Source: Streptomyces sp. NBC_00250 (GTDB lineage Bacteria; Actinomycetota; Actinomycetes; Streptomycetales; Streptomycetaceae). Taken from it: a stretch of 64,000 bases of DNA. The notes under the pieces were generated by a model that saw nothing but the letters and a program-made list of their open reading frames with translations, did no database searches and was not told the DNA's origin. Numbering within the stretch: position 1 is the stretch's first letter; each line of letters begins with the position of its first letter. The DNA is taken from positions 1,736,001 to 1,800,000 of the forward strand of contig NZ_CP108088.1 of NCBI RefSeq assembly GCF_036192275.1. The letters run 5' to 3'. This document shows, piece after piece, positions 46,437-55,514 of the stretch. Position numbers and translations under genes: made by a program.

Positions 46437-47537
46437 TCATCTCTTCCGTACGACCACGAAGTCGGCCAGCGCGGTGAGCTGCGCCCGCACGCGGGCGGGC
46501 ATGTCCACCTCGTCCAGGGCCTCGATCGCGATCGCGTGCTGACGGCGGGCCTCCTGGGAGGTCCACTCGCGTCCTCCGGCCTCCTCGATGAGGGCCGCGC
46601 GGGTGGCGAACTCCTCCTCGGAGAAGGTGTCGAAGTCGTTGGACTTGGCGTCCGCGGCGAGCAGTTCGCCGAGCCGCTCGGAGGCCTCGCCGCCGGCGGC
46701 GAGGGCGGCGACGACCGGCAGGGACTTCTTGCGCTGGCGCAGGTCGCTCCAGGTCTGCTTGCCGGTGGCCTCCGGGTCTCCCCAGATGCCGAGCAGGTCG
46801 TCGACGGCCTGGAAGGCGAGCCCGAGGTGGTACCCGTACTCCTCCAGCTTGTCGGCGGTGCGGTCGTCGGCACCGCCGAGGACCGCACCGATGGAGACGG
46901 CGCAGGCGAGCAGGGCGCCGGTCTTGTTGCCCTCCATCTCCAGGCACTCCTCGACGGTGACCCGCTCGCGGTGCTCGTAGGAGATGTCCTGCGCCTGCCC
47001 GTCGATGAGCTTGCGGCTGGCGGTGGTGAGCCTGCGGGTCGCCCGGCCGGCCTCCACCGTGCCGAGCTCCAGCAGGATCTCGTTGGCCAGGGCGAACAGG
47101 GCGTCGCCGACCAGGATGGCCTGCGCGGGGCCGTGCACCTTCCACACGGTGTCGCGGTGGCGGCGCTGCTCGTCCCCGTCCATCAGGTCGTCGTGCAGCA
47201 GCGAGAAGTTGTGGACGAGCTCCACGGCGACGGCGCCGGGGACCCCGACCTCGGGGGCGACGCCCGCGGCCTCGGCCGACAGCAGGGCGAGCGCGGGGCG
47301 GACGGCCTTGCCGCTGTCCCCCTCCGTGGGGTTGCCCTGCGCGTCGATCCAGCCGAAGTGGTAGGCGGCCACGGTGTCCATGGGCGGCGCGAGGCGGTCG
47401 ACGGCCGCCCGCAGTACGGGGGTGGACAGGGTCCGCCCCCGCTCCAGCAGTGCGGACACGTCCGCGGTGTCGACGGCCGGATTACCCGGCGGCACAGTCG
47501 GCACGGTCTCTCCTCTTGTTCCGGTACTCACACTCAT
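46437..47537 (-). CDS. Polyprenyl diphosphate synthase of the hopanoid operon
   Basis: 366 residues; ATG 47537 overlaps the hpnE stop (ATGA). First Asp-rich motif DDLMD at 116-120, second DDLLG (246-250), with KAVRPALALL and QRRHRDTVWKVHG regions as usual for trans-prenyl synthases. In this position it supplies farnesyl-PP for HpnCDE. The five-residue first motif and preceding residues suit short chain lengths (C15-C20). Confidence 0.9.
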   Translation of the reverse strand: MSVSTGTRGETVPTVPPGNPAVDTADVSALLERGRTLSTPVLRAAVDRLAPPMDTVAAYHFGWIDAQGNPTEGDSGKAVRPALALLSAEAAGVAPEVGVPGAVAVELVHNFSLLHDDLMDGDEQRRHRDTVWKVHGPAQAILVGDALFALANEILLELGTVEAGRATRRLTTASRKLIDGQAQDISYEHRERVTVEECLEMEGNKTGALLACAVSIGAVLGGADDRTADKLEEYGYHLGLAFQAVDDLLGIWGDPEATGKQTWSDLRQRKKSLPVVAALAAGGEASERLGELLAADAKSNDFDTFSEEEFATRAALIEEAGGREWTSQEARRQHAIAIEALDEVDMPARVRAQLTALADFVVVRKR

Positions 47538-48934
47538 GCCGCCTCCTGCAGCGGATGGTCATGGCGGCGGCCGAGGGCGGAGAGCGCTGCGCCCGCGGCG
47601 CTGAAACCACTGCGGACGGCACCCTCCATGGTCGCGGGCCAGCCGGTGGCGGTCCAGGCCCCGGCCAGATAGATCCCCGGTGCCTGGGTGCGGGCGCCGG
47701 GGCGGAGCCGGCCGACGCCCGGGGTGGGGGCGAACGTGGCCGTCCGCTCCCTGGTGACGAAGAAGTCGCGGATCCCGGCGCCGCGGGCGGCGGGCAGCAG
47801 CCGCTCCAGCTCGGGGAGGTACTTGGCGCGCAGGGCGGCGACGGGTTCGTCGATCTCGTCCTGGGCGGCGGACTGGGAGACGGCCAGGTACTGGCCGCCG
47901 CCGGTGAGCCCGGAGGAGTCGGTGCGGTCGAAGACCCACTGGACCGGGGAGCCGAGGGCGGTGAAGAAGGGCCGCTTCAGCACCTTGCGGTCGTAGACCA
48001 CGTGCAGGTTGAGGATGGGCGCGGTGGCGATGTCGAGGAGCCGGTCGGGGTCGTCGAGGGCGCCCTCGGGCAGCAGGCCGTGCGTCTCCTCCTGCGGGAC
48101 GGCGAGGACGACGGCGTCGGCCGTGATCGTCTCGCCGGGTACGTCGACGGCCCAACGTCCGTCGTCGGTACGGGAGATCCGCTCGGCCTTGGTACGGAGG
48201 GCGGTGCGCACCCCGAGGGCGTCGAGTTCCTTGGCGGCCCGGGTGTCGTGGAGTTCGCCGAGCGGGACGTGGGCCCAGCCGATGTCGGCGGCGCCGGGCT
48301 CGGAGAGGAGGCCGGTCTTGAAGACCATCGCGGCGAGGCCCATGGAGGCCTGCGGTGCGGGGGCGTTGAGGGTGGGGATGCCGACGAGGTCCCAGAGGGC
48401 GTCGACGGTCCGCGGGGACTGGCCGTGCCTGCCGAGCCACGTCCCGAAGTCGATGCCGTCGAGGGCCGGGTCGGCGGGGTCGAGCTTCTTCAGGGCGAGC
48501 GCGGCCCGGCCGACGGAGGCCCGCTCGGCGAGGGAGAGGTGCGGGTACGTGGCGAGGCTGCGCGCCAGGTGCAGCGGTACGGGGAGGTTGTCGCGGCGGA
48601 TCCGGCCGAGCCGGGGGCCGCGGGGGTGCCCGACGTCGAGGACGGGAACGTCGAGGCGGTCCTGGAGCGGGGCGAGCCGGGCGGCGTCGACCCGGTCGAG
48701 GAACCAGCGGTAGGCGGTGCAGCAGCGCAGGTAGACGTGCTGGCCGTTGTCGACGGTGAGGTCGCCCCGGCGGAAGGAGAAGGCGAGGCCGCCGAGCCGG
48801 GGCCGGCCTTCGAGGAGGGTGACGCCGACGCCGGCGTCGGCGAGCTGGAGCGCGGCGGTGATCCCGGCGAGCCCGCCGCCGATGACGACGGCGTGGGGCT
48901 GCCGGGTGTGCTCCCCGGTTCCTTCCTGGGTCAC
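47534..48934 (-). CDS. hpnE: HpnE hydroxysqualene dehydroxylase
   Basis: Start GTG 48934 overlaps the upstream stop (GTGA). 466 residues; FAD-binding AVVIGGGLAGITAALQLA (about 15-32), the ERPRLGGLAFSF-like second motif, and a C-terminal GIYLAGAWTATGWPATMEGA. HpnC, HpnD and HpnE together make squalene in bacteria lacking squalene synthase. The chain of overlaps with hpnD supports that. Confidence 0.9.
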   Translation of the reverse strand: MTQEGTGEHTRQPHAVVIGGGLAGITAALQLADAGVGVTLLEGRPRLGGLAFSFRRGDLTVDNGQHVYLRCCTAYRWFLDRVDAARLAPLQDRLDVPVLDVGHPRGPRLGRIRRDNLPVPLHLARSLATYPHLSLAERASVGRAALALKKLDPADPALDGIDFGTWLGRHGQSPRTVDALWDLVGIPTLNAPAPQASMGLAAMVFKTGLLSEPGAADIGWAHVPLGELHDTRAAKELDALGVRTALRTKAERISRTDDGRWAVDVPGETITADAVVLAVPQEETHGLLPEGALDDPDRLLDIATAPILNLHVVYDRKVLKRPFFTALGSPVQWVFDRTDSSGLTGGGQYLAVSQSAAQDEIDEPVAALRAKYLPELERLLPAARGAGIRDFFVTRERTATFAPTPGVGRLRPGARTQAPGIYLAGAWTATGWPATMEGAVRSGFSAAGAALSALGRRHDHPLQEAA

Positions 48935-49083
48935 GCGGCCTCCGTTCGGGTCGTCGCGGGCAGCGCCGGCGCGGGCCGGCTCGCCATGGTCGGGGTCGGG
49001 AGCGCGGCGGCCGGAGCCGCCGACGGCAGGGACGCCGGTACGGTGCCCGAGGTTGCCCGGCGGGCGGGGGCGTACGGGCTCAT
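48931..49083 (-). CDS. 50-residue ORF between hpnD and hpnE
   Basis: ATG 49083 overlaps the hpnD stop (TGATG), and TGA 48931-48933 overlaps the hpnE start. The product (MSPYAPARRATSGTVPASLP, then SAAPAAALPTPTMASRPAPA) is Ala/Pro/Thr-rich and likely disordered. The exact overlaps at both ends suggest a translational coupling device or a real small protein. No family known. Confidence 0.5.
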   Translation of the reverse strand: MSPYAPARRATSGTVPASLPSAAPAAALPTPTMASRPAPALPATTRTEAA

Positions 49084-50033
49084 CAGGCACGCCCCCTGAC
49101 GGCGCGCCGGGCGATGTGGCGGGTGTCGAGGCCGGAGAGGCCGCGCACCGCGACGTACGCCTTCTCCCGGCCCGGCAGCGAGACGCGGCCGCGCAGCACG
49201 GCCTCGGGGTCGCGTTCGATCCGGTCGAGGAGGCGGCGGTAGATGCCCGCCATGGCGGCGACGCAGGCGCCGCTGCGCCGGTCGAGCATGGGCAGCAGCC
49301 GGTAGCCCTCGGCGAACAGGGCGCGGGCGCGCCGCACTTCGAAGTGGACGAGCCCGGCGAAGTCGGCACCGGCGGGCGGGGTCTCGCTGCCGAAGCCCTC
49401 GCCGCAGCCGAACTTCGCGAGGTCGTCGGCGGGCAGATAGGTCCGCCCGTTCGCGGCGTCCTCGCGTACGTCCCTGAGGATGTTGGTGAGTTGGAGCGCG
49501 AGGCCCAGGGTGTCGGCGTACTCGGGGGCGCGGTCGGCGCCCGGGGCGCCGGGCTGGGTGCCGAAGACGCCCAGGGAGAGCCGGCCGATCGCGCCGGCGA
49601 CGCAGCGGCAGTAGACCTTGAGGTCGTCCCAGGTCTCGTAGGTCGCGCCGTGGACGTCCATGAGGACGCCGTCGATGAGTTCGTCGAGGCCGTCGAGCGG
49701 GATCGGGAAGCGGCGGGCCGAGTCGGCGAGGGCGACGGCGACCGGGTCCGTGTCGTCCTCGTCGATCCCGCCGGAGCGGATCCGGTCGAGCAGGGCGCGG
49801 GTGGCCTCCAGGCGCTCCCGCTTGGCCTCGGGCGCGAGGGTGCCGTCGCCGATGTCGTCGACGCGCCGGGAGAACGCGTACAGCGCGGACATCGCCTGGC
49901 GCTTCTCGGTCGGCAGCAGTCGGATTCCGTAGGCGAAGTTCCGTGCCTGCTGTCCGGTGACCGCCTCGCAGTAGCTGTAGGCGGCCTGGACCGGTGCGGA
50001 CGGCTGGGGCTGTGCCTCCACGGTCGCGCTCAC
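49083..50033 (-). CDS. hpnD: HpnD presqualene diphosphate synthase
   Basis: Start GTG 50033 overlaps the hpnC stop (GTGA). 316 residues of the squalene/phytoene synthase family: SRRVDDIGDG (about 55-64) and NILRDVREDAANGRTYLP (about 195-212) supply the two Asp-rich motifs. HpnD condenses two farnesyl-PP to presqualene-PP. The two paralogues hpnC and hpnD lie in tandem. Confidence 0.9.
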   Translation of the reverse strand: MSATVEAQPQPSAPVQAAYSYCEAVTGQQARNFAYGIRLLPTEKRQAMSALYAFSRRVDDIGDGTLAPEAKRERLEATRALLDRIRSGGIDEDDTDPVAVALADSARRFPIPLDGLDELIDGVLMDVHGATYETWDDLKVYCRCVAGAIGRLSLGVFGTQPGAPGADRAPEYADTLGLALQLTNILRDVREDAANGRTYLPADDLAKFGCGEGFGSETPPAGADFAGLVHFEVRRARALFAEGYRLLPMLDRRSGACVAAMAGIYRRLLDRIERDPEAVLRGRVSLPGREKAYVAVRGLSGLDTRHIARRAVRGRA

Positions 50034-50941
50034 CCCTCTCTCCGCGCCCGGAGCAGAACCGCTCCCGCTTGGCGCATCAGGCTCGGCTTGGTGGACTTCG
50101 GTGGTCCGGTCAGTACGTCGTATCCGGCGTCGGTGATCGCGTCGAGTGCCGCGTGTCCGCCACCGGTGAAGCCCGCCAGGAGCAGCCGGAGCCGGCCGTG
50201 GACGCTGCCGACGAGCGGGGCGCCCGCGTGGAGCAGGTCGCGGGCCCGCTCGGCCTCGAAGGCGATCAGGGCGCGGACGGAGGCGCCGGCGGTGGGCCGG
50301 GCGAGGTCGCTCTCGGTGACGTGGAACCGCTTGAGGTCCTCGGCGGGAAGGTAGATCCGGTCGTTGCCGAGGTCCTCGGCGACGTCCTGGAGGTGCTCGA
50401 CGATCTGGAGGGCGGTGCAGATCTCGTCGGAGCGCCGGATCCGCTCGGGGGTGTCGGTGCCGGTGATCCCGAGGACGAGCCGGCCGACGGGGTTGGCGGA
50501 GAGCTCGCAGTACGCGAGGAGGTCGTCGTACGTCTCGTAGCGGCTGACCTGCTGGTCCTGGCGGTTGGCGGCGATCAGGCCCAGGAAGGGCTCGGGGGTG
50601 AGCCCGCACCGCAGCACGGTCGGCCGGAGGGCCTGGAGGAGCGGGTGGCGGGGGGTCCCGTCGAAGACGCGGCGGAGGTCAGCCTCGAAGGCGTCGAGGA
50701 AGGCGAGCCGGTCCCGCGCCGTCTCGGGGTCGAGCCCGAGGTGGCGGGCGTCGGCGCCGCCGGGGGCGAGGTCGCCGTCTCCGATGTCGTCGACGAGGCG
50801 GGCGAAGCCGTAGACGGCCATCAGGTCGTCGCGCCAGGCCCGGGGCAGGAAGAAGGGGGCCACGGGGAAGTTCTCGTCCGCGGCCTTGCCGAGGGTGGCG
50901 CGCGAGGAGGCGTCGGTGCGCGCCTGCCGGGTTTCCGTCAC
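50030..50941 (-). CDS. hpnC: HpnC hydroxysqualene synthase
   Basis: 303 residues from GTG 50941. Squalene/phytoene synthase fold: ARLVDDIGDG (about 46-55) and EHLQDVAEDLGNDRIYLP (about 180-197). HpnC turns presqualene-PP into hydroxysqualene. First large gene of the hop operon. A possible 20-codon ORF overlaps its start (GTGA), so its translation may depend on that leader. Confidence 0.9.
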   Translation of the reverse strand: MTETRQARTDASSRATLGKAADENFPVAPFFLPRAWRDDLMAVYGFARLVDDIGDGDLAPGGADARHLGLDPETARDRLAFLDAFEADLRRVFDGTPRHPLLQALRPTVLRCGLTPEPFLGLIAANRQDQQVSRYETYDDLLAYCELSANPVGRLVLGITGTDTPERIRRSDEICTALQIVEHLQDVAEDLGNDRIYLPAEDLKRFHVTESDLARPTAGASVRALIAFEAERARDLLHAGAPLVGSVHGRLRLLLAGFTGGGHAALDAITDAGYDVLTGPPKSTKPSLMRQAGAVLLRARREG

Positions 50942-51000
50942 AGGTCACTGCCCGACGGAGGGACGGCGAGACCCTCGTGGAGCTGGAGATTCTGCGTCAT
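50938..51000 (-). CDS. Possible 20-codon leader ORF before hpnC
   Basis: ATG 51000 to TGA 50938-50940, which overlaps the hpnC GTG start. Peptide MTQNLQLHEGLAVPPSGSDL. GGGAGA lies 11-16 bases before the ATG. The region upstream (to 51250) holds the hop promoter; a TTGACT (near 51030) and TAGAAC are visible on the minus strand but are only 8 bases apart, so no confident promoter pair is named. Confidence 0.35.
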   Translation of the reverse strand: MTQNLQLHEGLAVPPSGSDL

Positions 51001-51252
51001 GGCCGTCACGTCTCCCGTTCTACACTGCCGAGTCAATCCATCCTATTTCGGACACGCCGCCGACCCCTGCCCGTAGAGCCGCCGCCGGAGGCCCGATGGC
51101 CGTGGGGTATCGCCCTACTTGCCGCGAAACAGACCGGTCCAGCTTACGTTGTACGACGGCCGTCGCCATTCCGGGGTGCCGGGCACCCCGGACCTCACTC
51201 GTACGGGTCGTCAACCCTCCTGCACCGCAAGGAAGTTCGGCTCCACAGGAGC

Positions 51253-51900
51253 TCAGAGAGCACGCGTTCCGGAGACGACCATGGCGAGGGTGGTCTCGAC
51301 GACGGCGTTCCTTCGCTGCGCGGGAAGGCGCCGAAGAGGCCCGTCGAGCAACAGGAGTGACAGTCCGTGTACGGCCGACCACGCCGCGGCACCGGCGGAG
51401 GGTCGGACGGCCGGGCGCGCGGTGCCGACGCGGGCGAGGGCCTCAAGGGCTTCCCGGAGCAGGGTGAACGCGCGGATCTCGGGCTCGGGCGCCTGCCGCC
51501 CCGGCATCGGCGCGTCCGCCTCCGCCGGGCGGGGCACGCAGAAGGCGGCCCGGTAGAGGCCGGGCTGGTCGACGGCGAAGCCGACGTACCCCCGGCAGAG
51601 GGCGGCGAGCCGGCGCTCCGCCGCGAGGGCCGGGTCGTCGGCGCCGGGCTCGCGGCCCGCGGCCCGCTCCATGGCGTCGGCGAGCACGCACTGGGCGTGG
51701 CTCCTGACGGTACGGAGGAGTTCGCCCCGGCCGTCGAAGTGCCGGTAGGCGGCAGTGGGCGAGACGCCGACCCGGCGGGCCGCCTCGCGCAGGACGACCC
51801 GTTCGGGGCCGCCCTCGGTGGCCAGGTCGACGGCGGCACAGATCAGCGCGTTGCGCAGATCGCCGTGGTGGTAGGTCTTTCCCCCCGAGATCGCTGGCAT
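51253..51900 (-). CDS. TetR-family regulator
   Basis: Start ATG 51900 (the long reading to 52044 has no domain sense). 215 residues; TetR HTH at about 10-60 (KTYHHGDLRNALICAAVDLA, then RRVGVSPTAAYRHFDGRGEL). The C-terminal ligand domain (about 85-205) is typical of the TetR_C_33-like group. A short inverted repeat upstream is a candidate operator. Regulated genes are not evident; the neighbouring hop operon is one candidate. Confidence 0.88.
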   Translation of the reverse strand: MPAISGGKTYHHGDLRNALICAAVDLATEGGPERVVLREAARRVGVSPTAAYRHFDGRGELLRTVRSHAQCVLADAMERAAGREPGADDPALAAERRLAALCRGYVGFAVDQPGLYRAAFCVPRPAEADAPMPGRQAPEPEIRAFTLLREALEALARVGTARPAVRPSAGAAAWSAVHGLSLLLLDGPLRRLPAQRRNAVVETTLAMVVSGTRAL

Positions 51901-51916
51901 GGGCTCATCCTGCCCG

Positions 51917-51935
51917 ATGTTGCCAGCATGAACAT
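51917..51935. promoter_or_regulatory. Candidate TetR operator
   Basis: ATGTT (51917-51921) and AACAT (51931-51935) are inverted around 9 bases, 17 bases before the TetR start. AT-rich for this genome. TetR proteins usually bind such sites in their own promoter. Confidence 0.4.
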
Positions 51936-52013
51936 TCCAGGTGGGGGCGCGACGCGCGGAAAGAAGGGGGCGGTGCGCAGCACCGTCGAGCAGGGTGGTG
52001 GTGGGCAACGAAA

Positions 52014-52041
52014 CCGCCCCCACCGGAATCGGCGGGGGCGG
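52014..52041 (-). terminator. Terminator of the ABC exporter operon
   Basis: CCGCCCCC (52014-52021) pairs with GGGGGCGG (52034-52041); inner CCG and CGG (52023-52032) extend it with one mismatch. On the minus strand TTTCGTT follows. It lies 22 bases after the ATPase stop. Confidence 0.75.
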
Positions 52042-52062
52042 CACGAGGTGACGGGGCGGAGA

Positions 52063-52872
52063 TCAGCGGGCGGTCTCCCGCTCGTACGCCTTGAGGACCT
52101 CGTCCGTGGGGCCGTCCATCAGGAGCTGCCCCTTCTCCAGCCAGAGCACCCGGTCGCAGGTGTCCCGGATGGACTTGTTGCTGTGGCTCACCAGGAAGAC
52201 CGTGCCGGCCTCCTTGCGGAGCTCGCGGATGCGCTCCTCGGAGCGGATCTGGAACTTGCGGTCACCGGTCGCCAGCGCCTCGTCGATGAGGAGGACGTCG
52301 TGGTTCTTGGCGGCCGCGATGGCGAAGCGGAGCCGGGCGCCCATGCCGGAGGAGTACGTGCGCATGGGCAGGCTGATGAAGTCGCCCTTCTCGTTGATCC
52401 CGGAGAAGTCGACGATGCCCTCGTAGCGCTCGCGGACCTCCTCGCGGCTCATGCCCATGGCGAGGCCGCCCAGGATCACGTTGCGCTCACCGGTGAGGTC
52501 GTTCATGAGGGCCGCGTTGACGCCCAGGAGCGAGGGCTGGCCGTCCGTGTAGACCTTGCCGCTCTCGGTGGGGAGCAGCCCGGCGACGGCGCGCAGCAGC
52601 GTGGACTTGCCGGAGCCGTTGGAGCCGATGAGGCCGATGGCCTCGCCGCGGTAGGCGGTGAAGGTGACGCCGCGGACCGCGTGGACCTTGCGGACGCCCC
52701 GGTTGACCTCGGCCTTGCCGCGGCCGACGATCCGGCTGAGCGCCGCGGTGGCGCTGCCCTTGCCGCCGCCACCGGTGTTGACCCGGTAGACGATGTGGAC
52801 GTCGTCGCAGATGACGGTGGGAACCTCGGACCGGTTCGTGTTCGCGTTCGTGTTCACGTTCGTGTCAGCCAC
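52063..52872 (-). CDS. ABC exporter ATPase, TagH/Wzt type
   Basis: 269 residues. Walker A GSNGSGKST (about 92-100), signature YSSGMGARLRFA (about 171-182), Walker B VLLIDEALATGD (about 191-202). N-terminal Asn/Thr repeats (NVNTNANTN) are unusual. Length and AIGLIGSNGSGKSTLLRAVA match polysaccharide/teichoic-acid exporters (TagH, Wzt without the C-terminal substrate domain). Overlaps the permease gene by 8 bases. Confidence 0.9.
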   Translation of the reverse strand: MADTNVNTNANTNRSEVPTVICDDVHIVYRVNTGGGGKGSATAALSRIVGRGKAEVNRGVRKVHAVRGVTFTAYRGEAIGLIGSNGSGKSTLLRAVAGLLPTESGKVYTDGQPSLLGVNAALMNDLTGERNVILGGLAMGMSREEVRERYEGIVDFSGINEKGDFISLPMRTYSSGMGARLRFAIAAAKNHDVLLIDEALATGDRKFQIRSEERIRELRKEAGTVFLVSHSNKSIRDTCDRVLWLEKGQLLMDGPTDEVLKAYERETAR

Positions 52873-53794
52873 GGCCGTACTTCTCCTCGGCCTTCCAGAA
52901 GTAGACGAAGCCGCCGATGCCGAAGACCAGGGCCCAGGCGAGCGCGGTCATCCAGACGTGCGCGGGCAGGTTCTCGGAGCCGTAGCCGTCGATGAGGGCG
53001 AAGCGGATGAGGTCCATGTAGATGGCCGCCGGGTTGTACATGAGGATGTCGGCGATCCACGCGGGCTTGTCGGCCAGCATCGTGCGGAGCGAGAACATCA
53101 CGCCGGACGCGTACATCCAGGTGCGCATCACGAACGGCATCAGCTGGGCCAGGTCGGGGGTCTTGGAGCCCATCCTGGCCATGATCATGGCCAGTCCGAC
53201 GTTGAACACGAACTGGAGGAACAGTCCCGGGATCACCAGCAGCCACCGGAGGGAGGGGTAGCTGCCGAACGAGACCACGATCGCCACGAGCACGATCATC
53301 GAGTACAGCAACTGCTGGAGCTGCTGGAGCGAGAAGGAGACCGGCAGCGAGGCCCGGGGGAAGTGCAGGGCCCGGACCAGGCCCAGGTTCCCGGAGATCG
53401 CCCGGACGCCGGCCATGACCGAGCTCTGGGTGAAGGTGAACACGAAGATGCCGGTGACAAGGAACGGGATGTAGACGTCCTTGCTCATTCCCTGACTCGC
53501 GCCCAGGATGAGCCCGAAGATCAGGTAGTAGACCAGGGCGTTCAGCAGCGGGGTCGCCACCTGCCACACCTGGCCGAGCTTGGCCTGGCTGTACTGGGCG
53601 GTCAGCTTCGCCGAGGAGAAGGCCATGATGAAGTGGCGCCGGCTCCACAGGTCACGGACGTACTCGAACAGTCCGGGCCTGGCGCCGCTGACCGAGAGGC
53701 CGTACTTGGCGGCCAGCGCAGCCGGCGTCAGGCCCTGGTCGACGGACGGGGGCGCGCTCGTCGCGACCGCCCCGCCCTGCTGTGTGTCACTCAC
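52865..53794 (-). CDS. ABC exporter permease, TagG/Wzm type
   Basis: 309 residues, six predicted membrane segments after about residue 70. The cytoplasmic N-terminus (AALAAKYGLSVSGARPGLFE) is followed by YVRDLWSRRHFIMAFSSAKL, typical of ABC2-type polysaccharide permeases. With the ATPase it should move a lipid-linked glycan or teichoic-type polymer to the cell surface. Last but one gene of the surface-polymer operon. Confidence 0.88.
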   Translation of the reverse strand: MSDTQQGGAVATSAPPSVDQGLTPAALAAKYGLSVSGARPGLFEYVRDLWSRRHFIMAFSSAKLTAQYSQAKLGQVWQVATPLLNALVYYLIFGLILGASQGMSKDVYIPFLVTGIFVFTFTQSSVMAGVRAISGNLGLVRALHFPRASLPVSFSLQQLQQLLYSMIVLVAIVVSFGSYPSLRWLLVIPGLFLQFVFNVGLAMIMARMGSKTPDLAQLMPFVMRTWMYASGVMFSLRTMLADKPAWIADILMYNPAAIYMDLIRFALIDGYGSENLPAHVWMTALAWALVFGIGGFVYFWKAEEKYGRG

Positions 53795-53841
53795 AAGTCG
53801 AAACTTTCGTGTTCAATGCGCGGCACGTCGGTACCACGATG

Positions 53842-54738
53842 TCAGACGACCGGGGGGCGACCCAGCCGGGTCAGCCGCCACACCGTACGCCACCTCATGG
53901 GGCGGCGCGGTCCGCAGGGGGTCTTCCAGCCTTCGCGGAATCCGCCGAACCATGCCTTCAGGGCGGAGAGCGAGGGCCGACGGGCCAGGGTGAGCAGGAG
54001 CCAGACGCCGAGATACACCGGCACCAGGGGCGCGGGCAGATTGCGGCGTGCCAGCCAGACTCGGTTGCGGGCCACGTTGAAGTGGTACGAGGCGTGCCGG
54101 GAGGGCGCTGTGGTGGGGTGCAACAGCACCATGTCCGAACGGTAGTCGATCATCCAGTCGGCGTCGAGCGCGCGCCAGGCGAGGTCGGTCTCCTCGTGCG
54201 CGTAGAAGAACTCGCCCGGCAGATCGCCCACTTCGGCGAAGACCTTGGTGCGGACGGCGTTGGCGCCGCCGAGGAAGGTCGTCACCCGGGAGGAGCGCAT
54301 CGGGTCGGAGGCGCGGAGCCTCGGGACGTGCCGACGCTGGGTGATCCCAGTCTCCGGATCGGCGATCCGGAAGGTGATGATGCCGAGCCGCGGGTCGGCC
54401 GTGAAGGCCTGCCGGACCAGTTCGGCGGTGTCCGTGTGGGCGAGCAGCCCGTCGTCGTCGAGGAAGAGCAGGACGTCGACGTCGGTGCCGCCGGGGCCGA
54501 AGGCCTCGATGCCGACGTTCCGGCCGGCGGGGATGCCGACGTTCTCCGGCAGATCGACGGTCCGCACCCAGTCGGGCACCCCGGTGACCGGGGTGCCCTG
54601 TCCGACGACGACGACCTCGATCCGGTCGCCCTCCTGCTTGGCGACCGAGTCGATGAGCGCGAGCAGGTCGTCGGGGCGGTTGCCCATCGTGATGACGACG
54701 GCTCCCACCTTGAGCGGCGTACTGACGGCCGGCCTCAC
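53842..54738 (-). CDS. Family 2 glycosyltransferase
   Basis: Start GTG 54738 overlaps the upstream stop (GTGA). 298 residues, GT-A fold: KVGAVVITMGNRPDDLLALI at the start, LLFLDDDGLL (about 89-98) as the metal-binding Asp site, and an EETDLAWR base region (about 175-182). A basic, hydrophobic C-terminus suggests membrane contact. It probably adds a sugar to the lipid or polymer built by this operon. Confidence 0.88.
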   Translation of the reverse strand: MRPAVSTPLKVGAVVITMGNRPDDLLALIDSVAKQEGDRIEVVVVGQGTPVTGVPDWVRTVDLPENVGIPAGRNVGIEAFGPGGTDVDVLLFLDDDGLLAHTDTAELVRQAFTADPRLGIITFRIADPETGITQRRHVPRLRASDPMRSSRVTTFLGGANAVRTKVFAEVGDLPGEFFYAHEETDLAWRALDADWMIDYRSDMVLLHPTTAPSRHASYHFNVARNRVWLARRNLPAPLVPVYLGVWLLLTLARRPSLSALKAWFGGFREGWKTPCGPRRPMRWRTVWRLTRLGRPPVV

Positions 54739-55514
54739 TTCAGCCTGCTGGAGACCATGATCGACACCAGGTGCAGCACGGTCTGGAGCAGCGCGATGCC
54801 GGCGAGGACCGCGACACCGAGACGGGTGAAGAAGAGATCGCCCCTGATCTGGTCCGCGATCGCCAGGACGACGATCAGCAGCGAGGCCTCGATGCCGAGG
54901 ACGAGCCGGTGGAACTTCAGCGCCCCGGCCGCCCTGCGGGCCAGCGCCATGCCCGAGGAGCGCGGCTCGGAGGCCGACTCCTTGACCGGCGGCAGACCGC
55001 CCTGGTGCCGGGCGACACCGACGAGGTCGGTCTCGGCCTTGATCAGGATGGCGCCGAGTGCGGCGAGCGTGCCGAGGAAGGCCCACAGCCAGTCGATCCG
55101 GCCGGAGCCCCACAGGTCGGCCGCGCGCAGGCCGAAGCCGACGAGCACGGCCGCGTCGCACAGGTAGGCGCCGACCCGGTCGAGATACACACCGGCCAGG
55201 GAGAACTGCTTCTTCCAGCGGGCCACCTCGCCGTCGACGCAGTCGAGCAGCAGGTAGAGCTGGACCATGAGCGCGCCGAGCAGCGCCCCGGGGATCCCGG
55301 GCACCAGCAGGGCCGGTGCCGCGAGGACGCCCGCGAGCGTCATGACGTACGTGAGCTGGTTCGGCGTGATCTTCGTGCCGACGAGCTGCCGGGTGATCCT
55401 GAGCGAGATCTCCCGCATGTACAGGCGGCCGCCCCAGTGCTCCCCGCTGCGCCGGTCCTTCACACCCGGGGGGTGAACGACCGGGCGGAGCTCAGCTACC
55501 GATGGCTTTGGCAT
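54735..55514 (-). CDS. CDP-alcohol phosphatidyltransferase-family protein, fourth Asp replaced
   Basis: 259 residues with six hydrophobic segments. The family motif D-x2-DG-x2-AR-x8-G-x3-D-x3-D is seen as DCVDGEVAR (about 91-99), then G108-x3-D112, but the last Asp position reads Ala (DRVGA). Asp residues follow further on (LCD). The missing residue is the proposed catalytic base in known structures, so activity may be altered. It lies between the glycosyltransferase and the dehydrogenase gene. Confidence 0.8.
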   Translation of the reverse strand: MPKPSVAELRPVVHPPGVKDRRSGEHWGGRLYMREISLRITRQLVGTKITPNQLTYVMTLAGVLAAPALLVPGIPGALLGALMVQLYLLLDCVDGEVARWKKQFSLAGVYLDRVGAYLCDAAVLVGFGLRAADLWGSGRIDWLWAFLGTLAALGAILIKAETDLVGVARHQGGLPPVKESASEPRSSGMALARRAAGALKFHRLVLGIEASLLIVVLAIADQIRGDLFFTRLGVAVLAGIALLQTVLHLVSIMVSSRLK

